Shown here one piece after another: positions 12,429 through 24,682 of a stretch of 64,000 nucleotides of DNA (position 1 is the stretch's first letter; each line of letters begins with the position of its first letter). The position numbers and the translations under genes are program-made. The DNA is taken from assembly GCA_963855995.1 (NCBI GenBank), contig OY979717.1, forward strand, positions 48,342,244 to 48,406,243, written 5' to 3'. This DNA is from Muricea muricata. Taxonomy: Eukaryota > Cnidaria > Anthozoa > Malacalcyonacea > Plexauridae. The notes beneath the pieces are model-generated. The model ran no database searches. It was given only the letters and a program-made list of their open reading frames with translations, and was not told the DNA's origin.

Positions 12429-13871
12429 TAATTATTGGAATCCCTACCAATTTTACATAAGTATATAATCTCTACTAACATTAATAGAGATGCTCCACCC
12501 CCTGAGAGTGGGACCTACTGGGCACACTACTGAGCAGGGTTGCCAGATTTCTTGAATAATTAAGCCAAACCATCATTAGTGCTGTCAAAAAAACAAAGAA
12601 AACAAATGGCAAATACAATGAAAAATAAAGAGCATTGTTAAAAGTTTGGCTAATTTATGCATGCATCTGGCAAACTTGCTACTGAGTGAGATAAGTTCAA
12701 AATTTTTCTGTGTAAACACTTGCCTGGCAGTTGCTACAATAGTATTATGTTTATATAATTTTACCTTGCCAGTGTGGCTCAAGAAGTAAACACAAGATTA
12801 TATAAACATGCTTTCAGACTGTGCTGGTTTAATCAAAGGTTTGAAAAAAGCAGCCCAGCCTCCTAAGGAAGAGTTTTGCACTTTAAATAGAAAATTTCTT
12901 ATCAAAGAAAGGAACAATGCATTTATCCATAGTACTTAAAATTTTATATCCAGATAACTGTAAAAGTAAGCATTGGATCATTGGCTGCTTTTTTATTTAA
13001 TAATTTTTATGACAGCATGTAGGGTCTATTGCCTGTTTTGGAATGAGTTTATATTAGACGTGAAGAATGTAATAATTGATAGTTCATTGACATTGAACAC
13101 ATATTAGTTTTTTTAATAATTTATTAATATATTAAGCCCTTTTATATGAATGTGGAATAAATAAACATTTATCAAAACAAACTTTGTATTTATAAACCTT
13201 AATTACACTGTACAGTAGCATCTGTATAATACAAAATTTGTCTTCACAAGATCTTTGCCTGCCTGGACTGTTGGTGTAAACAAAATCCTTGCGTATTTTA
13301 TCCATTGACACAGGGAAAACTTGCAAAAAAATCAGAGTACAAAGATTAATTTAAATACGTCCATGGTTTTTTCTTCAATATCATAGCGTTGATGTGAAAG
13401 TACACGAAAAAAAACACGAAAAAATGGGACAACTTGGTGCTTGGGACTTGGGTGTCGCAACAACAAAGCAAAAAATCCCAATATGGCTTTTTTAAACGAT
13501 ACGGATTCTCCTGGGTGATGCGGCAGAACTTCACAAGCACCGAGATTGTAAAATATGGCCATGCGGTCCAAAGTTTATATTATTTTATTCTTCGTATTTA
13601 GCCAATAAATGTACATCTTTTTACATAAAAATAACCTTTTACTATGTACTTTTCAAATTTGAATCCCAAAATGAAGATCGGTGGAGCAACTTCACAAAAA
13701 CATTTATTTTTGTACTTTCGAACGGGGTTTTCCCTATGCTTTTGACTGAAAACACGACGAACGGCACTTGCCAGAGCAATTTGCGTGGCGCGTGGAAATG
13801 ACGTGAGCGCGGGGACACAAAAATTGAGGTTATTGAGTGCGAGTTCCCTATCTGTATATCTCTTATCTGTG

Positions 13872-14293
13872 GCTAAGGGCGCGAAATTTATGTTGTGTTT
13901 CCACTTTGCAATGCATGTTTTTCCCGTTGTGGGCGTACTTCCGTTCACTTTCCATCGCAGAGGGTTTTTTGTAGCAGCCGAAAGTAATGACCAGACAAGT
14001 CGCTAGATCACTTAATGTACGCAGATAAAAATCGGAGAGCGAGCGTTTTCTGCGTTTGTCTGCGTTTTCAGTAACGCAGTGTGCCAAGACTCTAAAGTCG
14101 ATTTGCGTTGACAAAGCAAATTATCGACAAAGATCGACTGATCTTTGCACACCGAGTGTCCTGAAAACGCAGAAAATAATCCAAAACACCTACTGGAACA
14201 GTACCGATTTTTACTTAAAAAGTCCCAAAATGATTTGTATGATATGTCAATGTAAATATTACCCATATTTTACGTAGTCGGAAAGTCATTATG
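13872..14293. other. Non-coding interval
   Basis: No gene or clear element is seen. Short inverted fragments (CGATTTGCGTTGAC and nearby) suggest relics only. Confidence 0.4.
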
Positions 14294-15177
14294 TTTGGGG
14301 AGGCTCTTGATCGCCGAGGCGGCTAATGGTGAAACCGCAGACAGTCAGTCGCATCATTGATCGTTAGTCGCATCATTAATCTCGTTCCCAGACTGCTCTG
14401 CTCTCAATTAGAGGTCAACTTTCATTATACAGTTAATTCAAAAAGGGTTGTCCTTCAAAAATCTAAGTCACAGAATCCAAATACGAGACAAATGCATCAT
14501 GGGTTGGCGTAATGACTTCCGATTAAATTTATATAGGTTACTAGGAGCGAAATGTTCAAAATAATGTTAACTAGTCGCAATAGTACTGCATGTCTTTGCC
14601 ATTGAACATTGTGTTATTATTAGAACGCATGTTGTGTACGTATTGCATGTATTGTAATGTTTGTATGTACGTAGTGTTCGTCAACAAATAATTTCATTGA
14701 TCATTCCCGCGTATATCTAAGAAAGTAAGTAAGTAACTAAGTAAGTATTTGTATTTGTACCCAAATTAAAAATCTTTTACAGACTGCTAAAACCTATTTA
14801 CATTATAACCACGTAAGGTACTAGCTGCCTGTAATAACCATAAAGAGGCTAGGAGCCAGACAGCCGTTAAAAAGGTATGCATATTTAAAGTCGCACAGGA
14901 AATCCCTCAGAATTGAATGATCAGTCTAAAATGCCACGTTAGTAACCTGACTGGTATTCGATATTTATAACTGATATTTCATTTATCATATAGCCCATTT
15001 CCTTTTAGTGCCTCAAAAGAAATAGTTTCAAAAAATGAAGTAAAGTAATAAACTACAATACTATATGTCCCAAAAATCCACAAACGATTGATATCAGATA
15101 CACTTTAGAATTTTGCACGACTTAGTGATCCCAAGGTGCTTTGAGAGCCGTACAAATACTTTTAACTCGCTTCGTGT

Positions 15178-15422
15178 AAAGGCCGTTTTCCACCTCGACC
15201 TTCATAACGAAACACAACACATTCTTTTGTTCCAATGTTATTAGTTCTCGGCTTGACAAAACTAAGAAATGTGGTACGTTTCGCTACGATAAAGGCCGCT
15301 TTCCACCTCATCCCTATCGTAGCAAAACGTAGCGTATTTCATTGTCTTGTGCACACTCAGGCAGAACTAATGATATGGACACAAAAGAATACGCTACGTT
15401 TCGCTAATTGGAAAACGGGCTT
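15178..15422. mobile_element. MITE with AAAGGCCGTTTTCC-type ends
   Basis: The left end AAAGGCCGTTTTCCACCT and the right end GGAAAACGGGCTT are inverted. A second internal start (GATAAAGGCCGCTTTCC near 15290) suggests one copy inserted in another. The end motif resembles that of the 24196 MITE. Confidence 0.5.
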
Positions 15423-15760
15423 AAGCCTGGTTCTCACAGCGACGTAAGCATAAGCACAAGCGCGCTAAAACAAAAGACAAAACATTACAAAGAAAAGCAG
15501 TAAAGTGTGCGACATCAGCATCCACATAAGCACAAGCATAAGACTACGAGCATAACCTATGCAGAACAAAAGCAAATTCAAAAGAAAATTTATTCGGCTT
15601 TGTCTTCGTAAACCTCTGGAGAAAAGTTATCATTTGTTATTTTGCTCAAGCTTATACATCTCGCTAGTGATAACCAGGCTATAGTACGGTTCGTTCACGC
15701 AATTAGAACCTTTTTTAAATCCCAGGAGCATGATAATTGTATAGATATTGAAATACTAAG

Positions 15761-17200
15761 CAGTGGCGGATTACCCTATAGGCTGAGTAGGCTGAAGCCT
15801 ACAGGCCCGGGCTTTTGAGAGGCCCGTAATTTTGTAGAGAATGAATTTTTAATTGCTATTTGCTATTTTTTTACTAAATTAAGCAATGAGATAATGAGTT
15901 CAAAGCTAATTCCGTAATGCTATTGCCACCGTCCTTGGCTTTCATGAATATTGCCCCCTTGAACGTCACCGTAAACCCATACCGGCTTCACCGATAATTT
16001 GACTGCGCAATATTCAGAACTCATGAAGTACTGCTATCATTTTCTGCATCTTGTTGGAGCTCTGGAAAACTGTACTTGAGCGATTCCACAAGACGTCCAT
16101 GAAGTTGCAAAGGGCCGATCTGGACCTTAATGAAGCTGTCGCTCTCTTGGAATCTTTGATGAATTATACCGCAACTCTCCGAGATTCGTTTGATGACTTC
16201 GAAGAAAAGGGAAGATTACGCTAAAGATCAAAATCTTACAAACAGATATGGATCGAAAACATGCGCGAAGTGTAATATTGACTTTCAGTGGTGGTGAAGC
16301 TGAAGAACCAGAATTTACTCCGAGCGTTCGCTTCAAAGTCGAAGTATATTTGCCCATTTTGGATAAGCTGCATGCTGAGCTCAAGAAGCGTCTACAAGCC
16401 TGTGCTAAACTGTCGCATAAGTTTGGATTTTTCCGCAGAAGAACTAGTCCACTTTCGACAATATTTCAAGGAAAAGAATCTACTAATAAGGAAGATGTGT
16501 CGGATGACTTAGAAGAAGCCGCAAGCGTTGAGCTTCAAATGCACGGTATTGTTGCAAAAAGAAATACCCGTGAAGTTTTTCCAAACGTCGAAATTGCCTT
16601 GCGAATTTATTTGACTTTAATGGTGAGCAATTGTTCAGGAGAGCGGTCATTTTCTTCATTGAAACGCATAAAGAATGTACTTAGGTCTACCATGACAGAC
16701 CAGAAACAGAACAATCTATCGCTAATGTGTATAGAAGCGGAGGTTTACGCAAAATCGACTTCCAGGATATTATTAAAGAGTTTGCGTCTCGTAAATGCCG
16801 CAAATCAATCTTGTAGGTTGTATATTGATGTAAATTAGTAAATAAGATTGTTGTGTTTGTTATAAAAATTAAGACTATCAAGCATTCAAGTGGTCAAGAA
16901 CCGTATCATAAACGGTTTTTCGTATTACCTGCTTTCACTTATAACTAAATTTAGTACTATATAGTCGTGAGAATACAAGCTGCCTCGTCCCCAGTCGCTT
17001 TTTATTTTAGTACTTGTTAAGTTTAACACAGTTATGTATATAGCTCAAAGTAGTTGAATACAGTAATGTATATAGCTCAAAGTACTTGGGGGATGATGGG
17101 AATATCTACTGTATGTGCATCAAATAACATGTTGGCCTTATTATTAAGAGCCTGCGGAGGAGGCAGGCCTGCAGGCCCCGCAACTGGTAATCCGCCACTG
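15761..17200 (+). mobile_element. hAT transposon, internally deleted (1440 bp)
   Basis: The terminal inverted repeats CAGTGGCGGATTACC (left) and its inverse ending ATCCGCCACTG (right) are flanked by a perfect 8-bp duplication ATACTAAG (15753-15760 and 17201-17208), the hAT signature. Only the C-terminal part of the transposase survives (16248-16838). Confidence 0.93.
16248..16838 (+). pseudogene. hAT transposase C-terminal remnant
   Basis: The 196-codon frame ends with a hAT dimerisation (hATC) segment. Residues around 125-165 read YLTLMVSNCSGERSFSSLKR followed by IKNVLRSTM and LSLMCIEAE, the pattern shared by ZBED/ZMYM-like hAT transposases. The zinc finger and most of the RNase-H-like catalytic core, including its acidic residues, are missing. 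Upstream, fragments of the same protein continue in other frames from about 16030. It is a dead transposase inside a non-autonomous hAT copy. Confidence 0.85.
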
Positions 17201-17496
17201 ATACTAAGCCAAATCGCTAGCTCTCCACCGTAAGTCTTCACTATCGTGCACGCGGCATTAATTTCTTTTGTGTTTCACAGTATGTGCTAGCTGTATCTAT
17301 CAACTTGAACGTTTAATCAATTAATGTAGCAAATCCAATTTAGATAATTTGCATAATTTAAAATATCATTCTTATCGCGGTAATAAACAACTCCCAACGG
17401 TATACAAATTGTAAACAATTTGTACTTTTGAAGAAGCTTGCCTAATTCTTTGTACGAGTGTGCATATTACTTATTATCACTTATTCAGATTAGCAT

Positions 17497-17641
17497 CAGG
17501 GTTGCCAGATCACAGCATTTTTGAGGCCAAATCGTCATTAGTGTAGTCAAGTAAACAAAGAAAACGAAAGGCAAGTACAAAGAAAAACAAAGAGCATTGT
17601 TGAAGATTTGGCCTCAAAAATACAGTGATCTGGCAACCCTG
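17497..17641. mobile_element. hAT MITE (145 bp)
   Basis: The inverted ends CAGGGTTGCCAGATCAC and GTGATCTGGCAACCCTG are flanked by the 8-bp duplication ATTAGCAT (17489-17496 and 17642-17649). Related, older copies sit in both arms of the 8.6-13.9 kb palindrome. Confidence 0.92.
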
Positions 17642-18510
17642 ATTAGCATGGATCTTCAGAGGTCAGCAAATACGCAAATCGTGAATTAACATTTTTAAAC
17701 ATACTGGAACATTTTTGTACAATACTAGTATTGTCTACAATGAGAGGTCTAATAATAAGAAGGTAAAATTCAATAAAATCGCAGCTTATTAAACTCATCA
17801 CTCCCTTGGGAGAAATTTTCTGTATGACCTTTGAATGTACACCTGTCTGTTAGAAGTATCCTATTCCTCTTTGTGGTCGAACAATATGGTAAATAGATAG
17901 CTACACAATAAGCGTACTATATATCATATAAGTTAATTTCCAAAGACGAGATTGTTAACGAGCCTATCTAGTAAAAGACTTTTTTATCATACAGTATATT
18001 TCTAAATATATTATTCACTCCTCGTACGCCTTATAAGATGGCGTTACCGGAAGTCATGAAGTCAACCCATGATTCAATTTGGTCACGTATTTTGGATTTT
18101 GTAATTCAGATTTTAGATCTTGAAGGACCTTTTCGAATTAGCTGTAAATAGCAATTATTTTCTAGCAAACTGGTTGTTAGCTCTGTCGCCTGGGCGTGTG
18201 ATTACTAGCAAAACAGGCAGGGGTTCGTATACCGCTGTGGCTTGTTTATTTTTAAATTTCGTTAAACCTTTTTTTCTTAACTTGTTTCACTTTTATACGA
18301 TTTGGATTAGGTAGGTTCTGGTCACGGTCACGGCCAGGGAATGGATTCGATTATTTGAAATTTTTGGACGCAAAATCTTAGGTTGTCAGACACTAGGCCT
18401 GGGAACAAGATCAATTATGCGACTGGCCATCAATGATGCGACTGATCACTTTCTACGGTTTCAAAAATTGCACCGCCGAGGCCTTTGACCAGGACGGTAA
18501 CGATCGATCG

Positions 18511-19857
18511 CATTGGTCAGGTAATTCAAATTTGAGTTGGAAAACCGTGTGAATTTTTCAATTCTCAAAAATCTTTCTCAGGAAAAGTGTGCATTTTACA
18601 CAGAACTTTGCTTGCTCAAGAAAATCTAAGGCGTTGTTTCTCACCATGTATATTTAATTAATGAGAAAAATTACATTACATGTGCAAATTGCATTAAAGC
18701 TTTACGATTATTTAATACTACAGGCTATATAATAATTATGAAAGTAAGTAAATAATTGATCAGTGAACAAAATTTATTCTGCGTATAAATACAGGAACGG
18801 TAACTCGCGTAATACGATAATACGGCAAGTGCAGTGTCTTTATCTACCTTAAAAACCTCGTTCTAATTAGTCTTTCATTCAAATTTTATCCAAATTAGTA
18901 TCCTTCACCCAGAGTATAGACTGATGATCGAATTATCGATATAATCATGAGTAGGCATCTTTTCTGTTTGTGTTTCAGGCCATTTTGAACACTGGAGTTT
19001 ATAGCACGTAAACAACACGATCGGTGATTTGGTGAAATCAATTCAAGATTGCGGAAATTGAACGTACACTAAGAGCAAAGTCCTAAACAGTCTCAATACT
19101 CTAATTTCCAGCATGACCTATGATTGTATGGCAAACTAAGTTACCACTTCAAACCATAGCCATAATATCGCTTTTTAAATCAAATCCAAACCTTAAATTA
19201 CCTACTATGCACTCCACTTGCATGCTAACCGGACTGCCTGGAATGTACGTCAGTTTGGCTGATGAAATAAAATTATACTGTTCATTTTAGAAGATGCTGA
19301 CGCCGCCAAGTTATCGTTCCAGTGTTCCCAAGTTATCGTTCCAGTGTTCCCAAGTTATCGTTCCAGTTCACTGCAAAATACTTAATCGTGGCTACATAAT
19401 ACTACAATGGTTTTTTTTAAATTTTTGTCTGAACTTTTGAAAACCAGTCTACCAAAGCATTATGTGTCAAATAATTAATATATCGTTCTGTTCCTTTGTT
19501 ATTCTCGATTTGGCATGGCTATTATCTAGTACCTTAAGATAAACGTTCTATTATTTTAAGCAATAGAATTCATGATTATATTAAACGTATCACATCAATG
19601 TAGTACGCTCGAACAATATTTAGCACATTATCAAGCTTCTATTACTATTATATAGTTTGGTGGTGTAAATTAAGTTATAATTTTCAAAGTTCTAGTTTTG
19701 CCCCAATTGCAAATGCTCCGTATATTTCCAAGACCTCTTGCAGATCTTTCAGAACGTCCTCAATTGGCCGCTGACCGGAATGAGATGGTTGATCCTGTTA
19801 AATGAAAAGCAACAGGTCTATAGGTAATAAGAATACAAAAAATATGTGCATGATTAT
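18511..19857. other. Intergenic interval with a short triplicate
   Basis: No gene is found. A 22-bp unit AAGTTATCGTTCCAGTGTTC is repeated almost three times in tandem near 19313-19370. The rest is AT-rich unique-looking sequence. Confidence 0.5.
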
Positions 19858-20069
19858 TGTTGGGGATTTAATAGTATTAACAAATTAACCAATAGGAAAT
19901 TATCAATCAAACGCATGCGTCAGAGACAGTATCAAATTATAAGTTAGTTCGTGTGATAGCGTGATAGCGTAGGGAGTGATTTTAGGTTCGTGATTTATGA
20001 TTAAATATAGTAAAATTATTAAACCACTGTGAGTGTGTTGGTTTAGCAAAAGCCTCTAACGGCATTTCC

Positions 20070-20240
20070 GGTAATAATTCCATGTTCTCATATAAATCTT
20101 AATCCAAGCCCTAACCCAAACCCTAATCCTAACCAGCATTTTATTTGTCATGTTTTAGCTTTGATAGATTGAAGATTTGATTAGATTTAGGGCTTGGATT
20201 AAAACTTAATTTCGCGTTCTGAGAACACGGAATTATTACC
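20070..20240. mobile_element. 171-bp MITE with 8-bp target duplication
   Basis: The ends GGTAATAATTCC and GGAATTATTACC are flanked by GCATTTCC on both sides (20062-20069 and 20241-20248). The arms continue through AATCCAAGCCCTAA and its inverse. The left arm contains telomere-like CCCTAA repeats. The superfamily is not clear from the ends. Confidence 0.85.
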
Positions 20241-20338
20241 GCATTTCCAATATAAGTGGCACCTCCGAAGGGATAGTGTGAAAAATAGACGAATTATTGA
20301 AGCAAATCGACAAATTGATTTAGAGCACACGAGAGAGC

Positions 20339-21040
20339 TTAAAACGCGTGCTGGATGACTGGACATTCAGCTTGTTTGTGACCGGGCTTTCCACATTCAT
20401 GACAGACAATGACTTTCATAACAGTGTCCTCCTTAGTCGACTCGGAAGATAGCTTTTTCGTTTCTTCAAAACTTCTTTGTGCGACCTTGAACTCCCCGAA
20501 CGACATTTGTTTGTCCTTTTGGGTGACTACTGTAGAGAACGACTTGAAGCGTGTTTGAGGAAGTCCTTTTAAAATCATGGCGATCAACAGACTATCGCTG
20601 ATTGTCTCCCTTGCCGTTTTAAGCGAGGTGGCAGCTGTCTCTGCCCTGAGAATGTAATCAATAACGTTTTCATCACCAGCCATTTTTAGTGAGGTTAGTT
20701 CGGTGTACAACGTAATAACTCTTGGTTTCCACGTCGACTGATAATGCTCGCGTAATATAGACAATGCTTTTCGTCCATCGTTTGCTGCTTCTCGAATTAC
20801 ATGCGTAAGGCTTCGATCGTCCAAACACTAGATTAACTCTGCGAATGCATCTGCATTCTTCGTGGCGTCGGCTGCTCTTACTGTTTCATTTGCATCCTCT
20901 GCGAGTGGCGTGAGTATTGCATCGAGCTTCTTCAAGCGTAAATAACCGAAAAATTTTATTTCCCATAATTCAAATTTCCTCTCATCACCATCGAAAATTA
21001 GTCTGGCACTAGGCCCATAACCTGTTACGTTATTTGCCAT
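20339..21040 (-). pseudogene. Retrotransposon gag with CCHC zinc knuckle (one stop)
   Basis: On the minus strand a gag-like protein runs from MANNVTGYG (21040) to a stop at 20339, interrupted by a single in-frame TAG at 20828-20830. The pattern is that of copia-type (UBN2/DUF4219-like) gag. An N-terminal segment has WEIKFFGYLR, a central helical region has LYTELTSLKMAGDENVIDYI and LKGLPQTRF, and a C-terminal zinc knuckle CHECGKPGHKQAEC fits CX2CX4HX4C. No protease or RT follows downstream. It lies antisense inside the BEL element, so it is either a nested fragment or a retrocopy. Copia-type assignment is inference. Confidence 0.75.
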
Positions 21041-21219
21041 GACGATGGGAACAAACTGATGAGGATTTTATCAAAACATCTTCTCTTTACAATATAATAG
21101 CGAACTCTCTCATACTACAACATGTGTTCAACTCAACAGAACCACGTGACGTACACGTCACAGTTCATATGTTTATACTTAACCGACCTTAACTGGGAAA
21201 ACGCTTTATGGTGAAGCCT

Positions 21220-23440
21220 GCGACCTAAAATTGCCTGGGATGCACCTTTACCAAGTACGTTACTACAAAAATGGCTGAAATATGAACGAAGCCTTCCGTG
21301 CCAAGTCTCCGCACCGAGAAGTTTAGCCAAAGCAGAAGATCGAGCATATTGAGTCTGTGGAATTGCACGCCTTCGGAAATGCAAGCGGAATAGGAGCCTT
21401 GGCGGCTGTATATGCGGTCATACAACAACCTATCAGAGTTAGCAGTGGACTCGTAGCAGCAAAGTCGTGCCTGGCAAAGACGTACCATTCCGAGACTTGA
21501 ATTGGTATCAGGGCATATGGCTACGAACCTCGTAAACAATGTCAAAGAGTCCCTAGAAGGATTTTTCGTTAACCGACTCGTGGGATGGTTAGATAGCACA
21601 GTAGCCTTACATTGGATACAGAGAAACGGCGAATTTAAACAGTTCGTGGAAAACAGAGTAAGGAAAAACCAAGAGAAAAGTTATATCGAATGGCGACACG
21701 TGACGTCAGCTGATAATCCTGCAGACCTTGGCAGTCAATGCGGCAACGTAAGCCAATCAGCAAACCTTTGGTGGAAATGTCCTACCTGGTTGCTTGACAC
21801 AGACAAATGGCCACCAAACATCACTACAGAGGAAACCAGCGAGACGAAAGCGGAAACCAAAACAGCTGTAAAGGAGTTATTTGCCGTAGCAGTTCCACAG
21901 GAAGACGACTTAGATCAACTCTTGCACAAGTGTGATTACTGGAAAACGATCCGGATGAAAGCGAGAATGAGTCGTCTGGCGAGCAACACAAGAAATGGTC
22001 CCAACAAGGTAATTGGACCCTTGACAACCGAGGAGACAAGTCGACAATCGAAGTTTTGGGTGAAACGTGTCCAACAACGTAACCAGGAAACGGAAACTTT
22101 CAGGGAAGATCGCCGGCAGTTAAACTTACAATAATGCAAAAGAACGACGAAGGTATCAACGTGCGTCAAGGCAGAATACAAAGACATTATCCTGTTTACC
22201 TACCCGATAACGAGCTACTTACCGAAAAGATCGTCGCACATGCGCACAAGCTCAGCTGTCATGGGGGAGTTGGAATGACCATGGCAATGTTCCGAAAAAA
22301 TTTTGGACTCCTCGGCTAAGAAGTATCATCAAACGAGTGACCAAAAGTTGTAACACCTGCAAAAGATTCCGAGCAGTCGCCGTAGCAAATCCACCAACAG
22401 GAAACCTTCCCAAAGATCGAACCGAAGGAAATGCTGCATTTCAGGTTGTTGGAGTGCACCACGCTGGACCAATAAAGTATCAGAAGATGGCAAAACGTGA
22501 AGGAAAGGCGTATATCGTACTGTACGCAAGCAGCCTGATGCGAGCAGTGTATTTGGAGTTGTTGCCAAGTCAAGACACGAACGACTTCTTGCAAAGCTTG
22601 AAAAGCCTCATCGCCAGAAGAGGACGGCCCCAAAAAATCTACTCCGATAATGGTCAGACGTTTGTAGCAGCGGCAAAATGGCTCAAACCAATCATGAACG
22701 ATGAACGACTACACGATTGGCTTGCAAAGTATGAGATAAAGTGGCAATTCAACACAAGTAGAGCACCGTGTTGGGGTGGACAGTTCGAGAGAATCGTTTG
22801 GCTAGTATAGCAAGCACTGTAAAAGGTTGGTGGCAGTACCTCGCTCACTTGGATGGAATATGATACAAGATTTGTTGCTTGACGTCGAAGTGGCGTTAAA
22901 CAACCGATAGACTCAGCTATGTTGAGGATGACCCCCCATAACCAGTGCTGACGCCCAACTCCCTAATGTTCCACCGACCAAATCATATTCCCACTCCGGA
23001 TTACCAACATATTGAAGAAATGAATCTAAGGAAGACTACGAAACAAATCGAAGGTGCAAGGACATGATGTGGAAAAGATGGGCAGACGAGTAAGTTAGAG
23101 AATTACGAGAAAGGCACAATCTCAAACACAACAACAAGCAGTTTTCGTTGAAAGAAGGCGACGTCGTCATAATCAAGTCGGATGAACGCAATTGGAACAA
23201 ATTAGAAATCGTGGAGGACCTAATTGCAGGACGTGATGGAGTTGTTCTAGTGGCGGGGCTTAGAGCTGGAAAAACCATCTCGAACGCGCTGTGCAACATC
23301 TTTACCCGTTAGAACTCTCGTGTGACGTCATCAAACCAAAGACAAACACCGTTGATCTCGATCCAAATGCTCAAGTCTTCAAACCGAAACGAGATGCTGC
23401 TGCAGCTGCAACGGTACGGTTGCAAGAAATTGCAGAGGAA
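21220..23440 (+). pseudogene. BEL/Pao pol fragment: RNase H, integrase, DUF5641
   Basis: The order of fragments is typical of BEL/Pao pol. First is the end of RT/RNase H (VGWLDSTVALHWI, then EWRHVTSADNPADLGS at about 21690). The H2C2 integrase zinc finger follows (HKLSCHGGVGMTMAMF, about 22235). The integrase core (22337-22800) has SDNGQTF and WGGQFER. A C-terminal DUF5641-like tail (about 23095-23310) has LKEGDVVIIKSDERN. The coding frame shifts between 22134 and 22337, and there are stops near 21350, 22807 and 22910. The first catalytic aspartate of the integrase is replaced by His (GVHHAGP where the family has an Asp). It is not functional. Confidence 0.85.
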
Positions 23441-23620
23441 AAAAAGAAGTAAAACCAACCAAACAATAAGAATTGAATATAAGCAGTCTTGTCCGAACTT
23501 TATTAAGAACAAGAATAATATATTTTATAAAACTTATATATATATAACCCGTTTTGTTAAGACAATCCAGTATATTCGTTTCTCCAAAACGAATAGGGGT
23601 AGTGTGTCGGGGATTTAAAA

Positions 23621-24195
23621 AGCATTTTATCCAGCAGATTCACTGCTAACCGATAAATCATTTCTTCACGCCGTCATTCTCAGTCCCCTCCAATGCCAAT
23701 CGACTTTTTAGCAGAAATCAAAATAGCGACAAAGACTTTGACCAAAAAAGCTTCCTATATAAGCCATCATATTTGGATATCACTTTTTAAGTTAACCTCC
23801 ATGATATACATTTTTCGGGCCAGATTTAAATATTCCCTCAATGCATTTAAATGACAATTTAAACACGTTGTGTTTATTATCCTATCATTCTTTCCTATCT
23901 TATAAGTACTCCCTCAACTACACTTTAAATGCGATTAAGTTGGATATCAAATTTCAACCATCAATGCAACACCGTGAAACTCCTGTATAAACAAACGATT
24001 TGATTTTAGTTTTCAAACTGTGAACATCTATATAATGCCGTTTGGGTTTGCACATAAATGAAATAAATATTGAACATATATAAGAGAGTTACAATATAGC
24101 GAAGCGCATAGATGATTGTCGATCGATGTTTGTCTGCATTTATGATTTATTCGAGTTTCAGTCATAGCGATTATAAATAACACTAAACGTTTCTG
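23621..24195. other. Non-coding interval
   Basis: AT-rich sequence with no supported gene or element. Confidence 0.4.
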
Positions 24196-24337
24196 AAGGC
24201 TGTTTTCCACTAGGCGGAATTTTCCGCGCGCAGCGCAATTTTTCTCTGTCTTTTCTCGATTAGTCCTGCCTGAGAGCTCACAAACAAAGAAAAATTGCGC
24301 TGCGCGCGGAAAATTCCGCCTAGTGGAAAACAGCCTT
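24196..24337. mobile_element. 142-bp MITE with long perfect arms
   Basis: The left arm AAGGCTGTTTTCCACTAGGC continues through CCGCGCGCAGCGCAATTTTTC and is exactly inverted at the right, ending AAAACAGCCTT. About 50 bp of perfect pairing implies recent activity. No target duplication could be called. Confidence 0.85.
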
Positions 24338-24682
24338 AATCGTAATGCAAAAGGGAGTAGCAAATTAATGTTTCCGACGCAAGGTCGAGCGCCTATTGGC
24401 TGAACTAATCCCCTTTAATTTAGCAACAACGTTTGCAACAACTGAATTCTGCACGATTTTTTGTACAAAAACTCGTAGTATATATAATAACGACACCGAG
24501 AATAAGTGAATATTTGGGACTTGAATTCCCCCCCCCCCTTGCTAGCTGCGTTACTAATTAAATTTTACCCTCAATTAGCAAAATGCTCATACAGTGTGTC
24601 CCAAATAGAATCACAACCGATGGGCAGAACGGACTTAAGTGTCTCGTTAACAATCATTTTTAATCCTAATACTTATACATAC

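Larger units (their letters stand above)
11073..13871. mobile_element. Right, inverted copy of the 2.5-kb TIR element
   Basis: This is the reverse-complement partner of 8584-11071, separated from it by a single base. It is longer because a SINE (11131-11410) sits inside its inner end, where the left copy instead has about 20 bp of unique sequence. The same nested hAT-type MITE (about 12537-12680) and hairpin (12326-12428) are present, so those insertions predate duplication of the element. Confidence 0.75.
14294..18510. mobile_element. 4.2-kb foldback structure with divergent inverted arms
   Basis: The left arm (about 14300-14545) contains CAGTCGCATCATTGATCG, CTCGTTCCCAG and CCAAATACGAGAC. 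The right arm (about 18035-18500) contains the reverse complements in mirrored order (CGTATTTTGGATTTTG, CTGGGAACAAGATC, ATCAATGATGCGACTG). Identity is moderate, so it is old. The interior holds a 1.44-kb hAT and a hAT MITE, both later insertions. A third partial match to the arm is at about 5445-5510. The exact ends are not resolved. Confidence 0.5.
19858..23620 (+). mobile_element. Decayed BEL/Pao LTR retrotransposon
   Basis: A putative 5' LTR starts TGTTGGGGATTTAATAG at 19858. A matching TGTCGGGGATTTAAAA at 23605 follows a purine-rich AATAGGGGTAG, as expected for a polypurine tract and the start of a 3' LTR. Between them lies a degenerate pol on the plus strand (21220-23440). A MITE (20070-20240) and an opposite-strand gag fragment (20339-21040) interrupt it. 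The RT core is missing. LTR limits are tentative. Confidence 0.6.

Noticed and set aside
8653-14277. Small ORFs on both strands of the 8.6-14.3 kb region
   Set aside because: Mirror copies of the same non-coding palindromic element; they match no transposase and have no consistent frame between copies.
24560-24650. Minus-strand open stretch ending LYEHFAN and a stop after the 24683 exon
   Set aside because: It could be a last exon, but the intron would be only 17 nt and the frame is shifted, so I did not join it.
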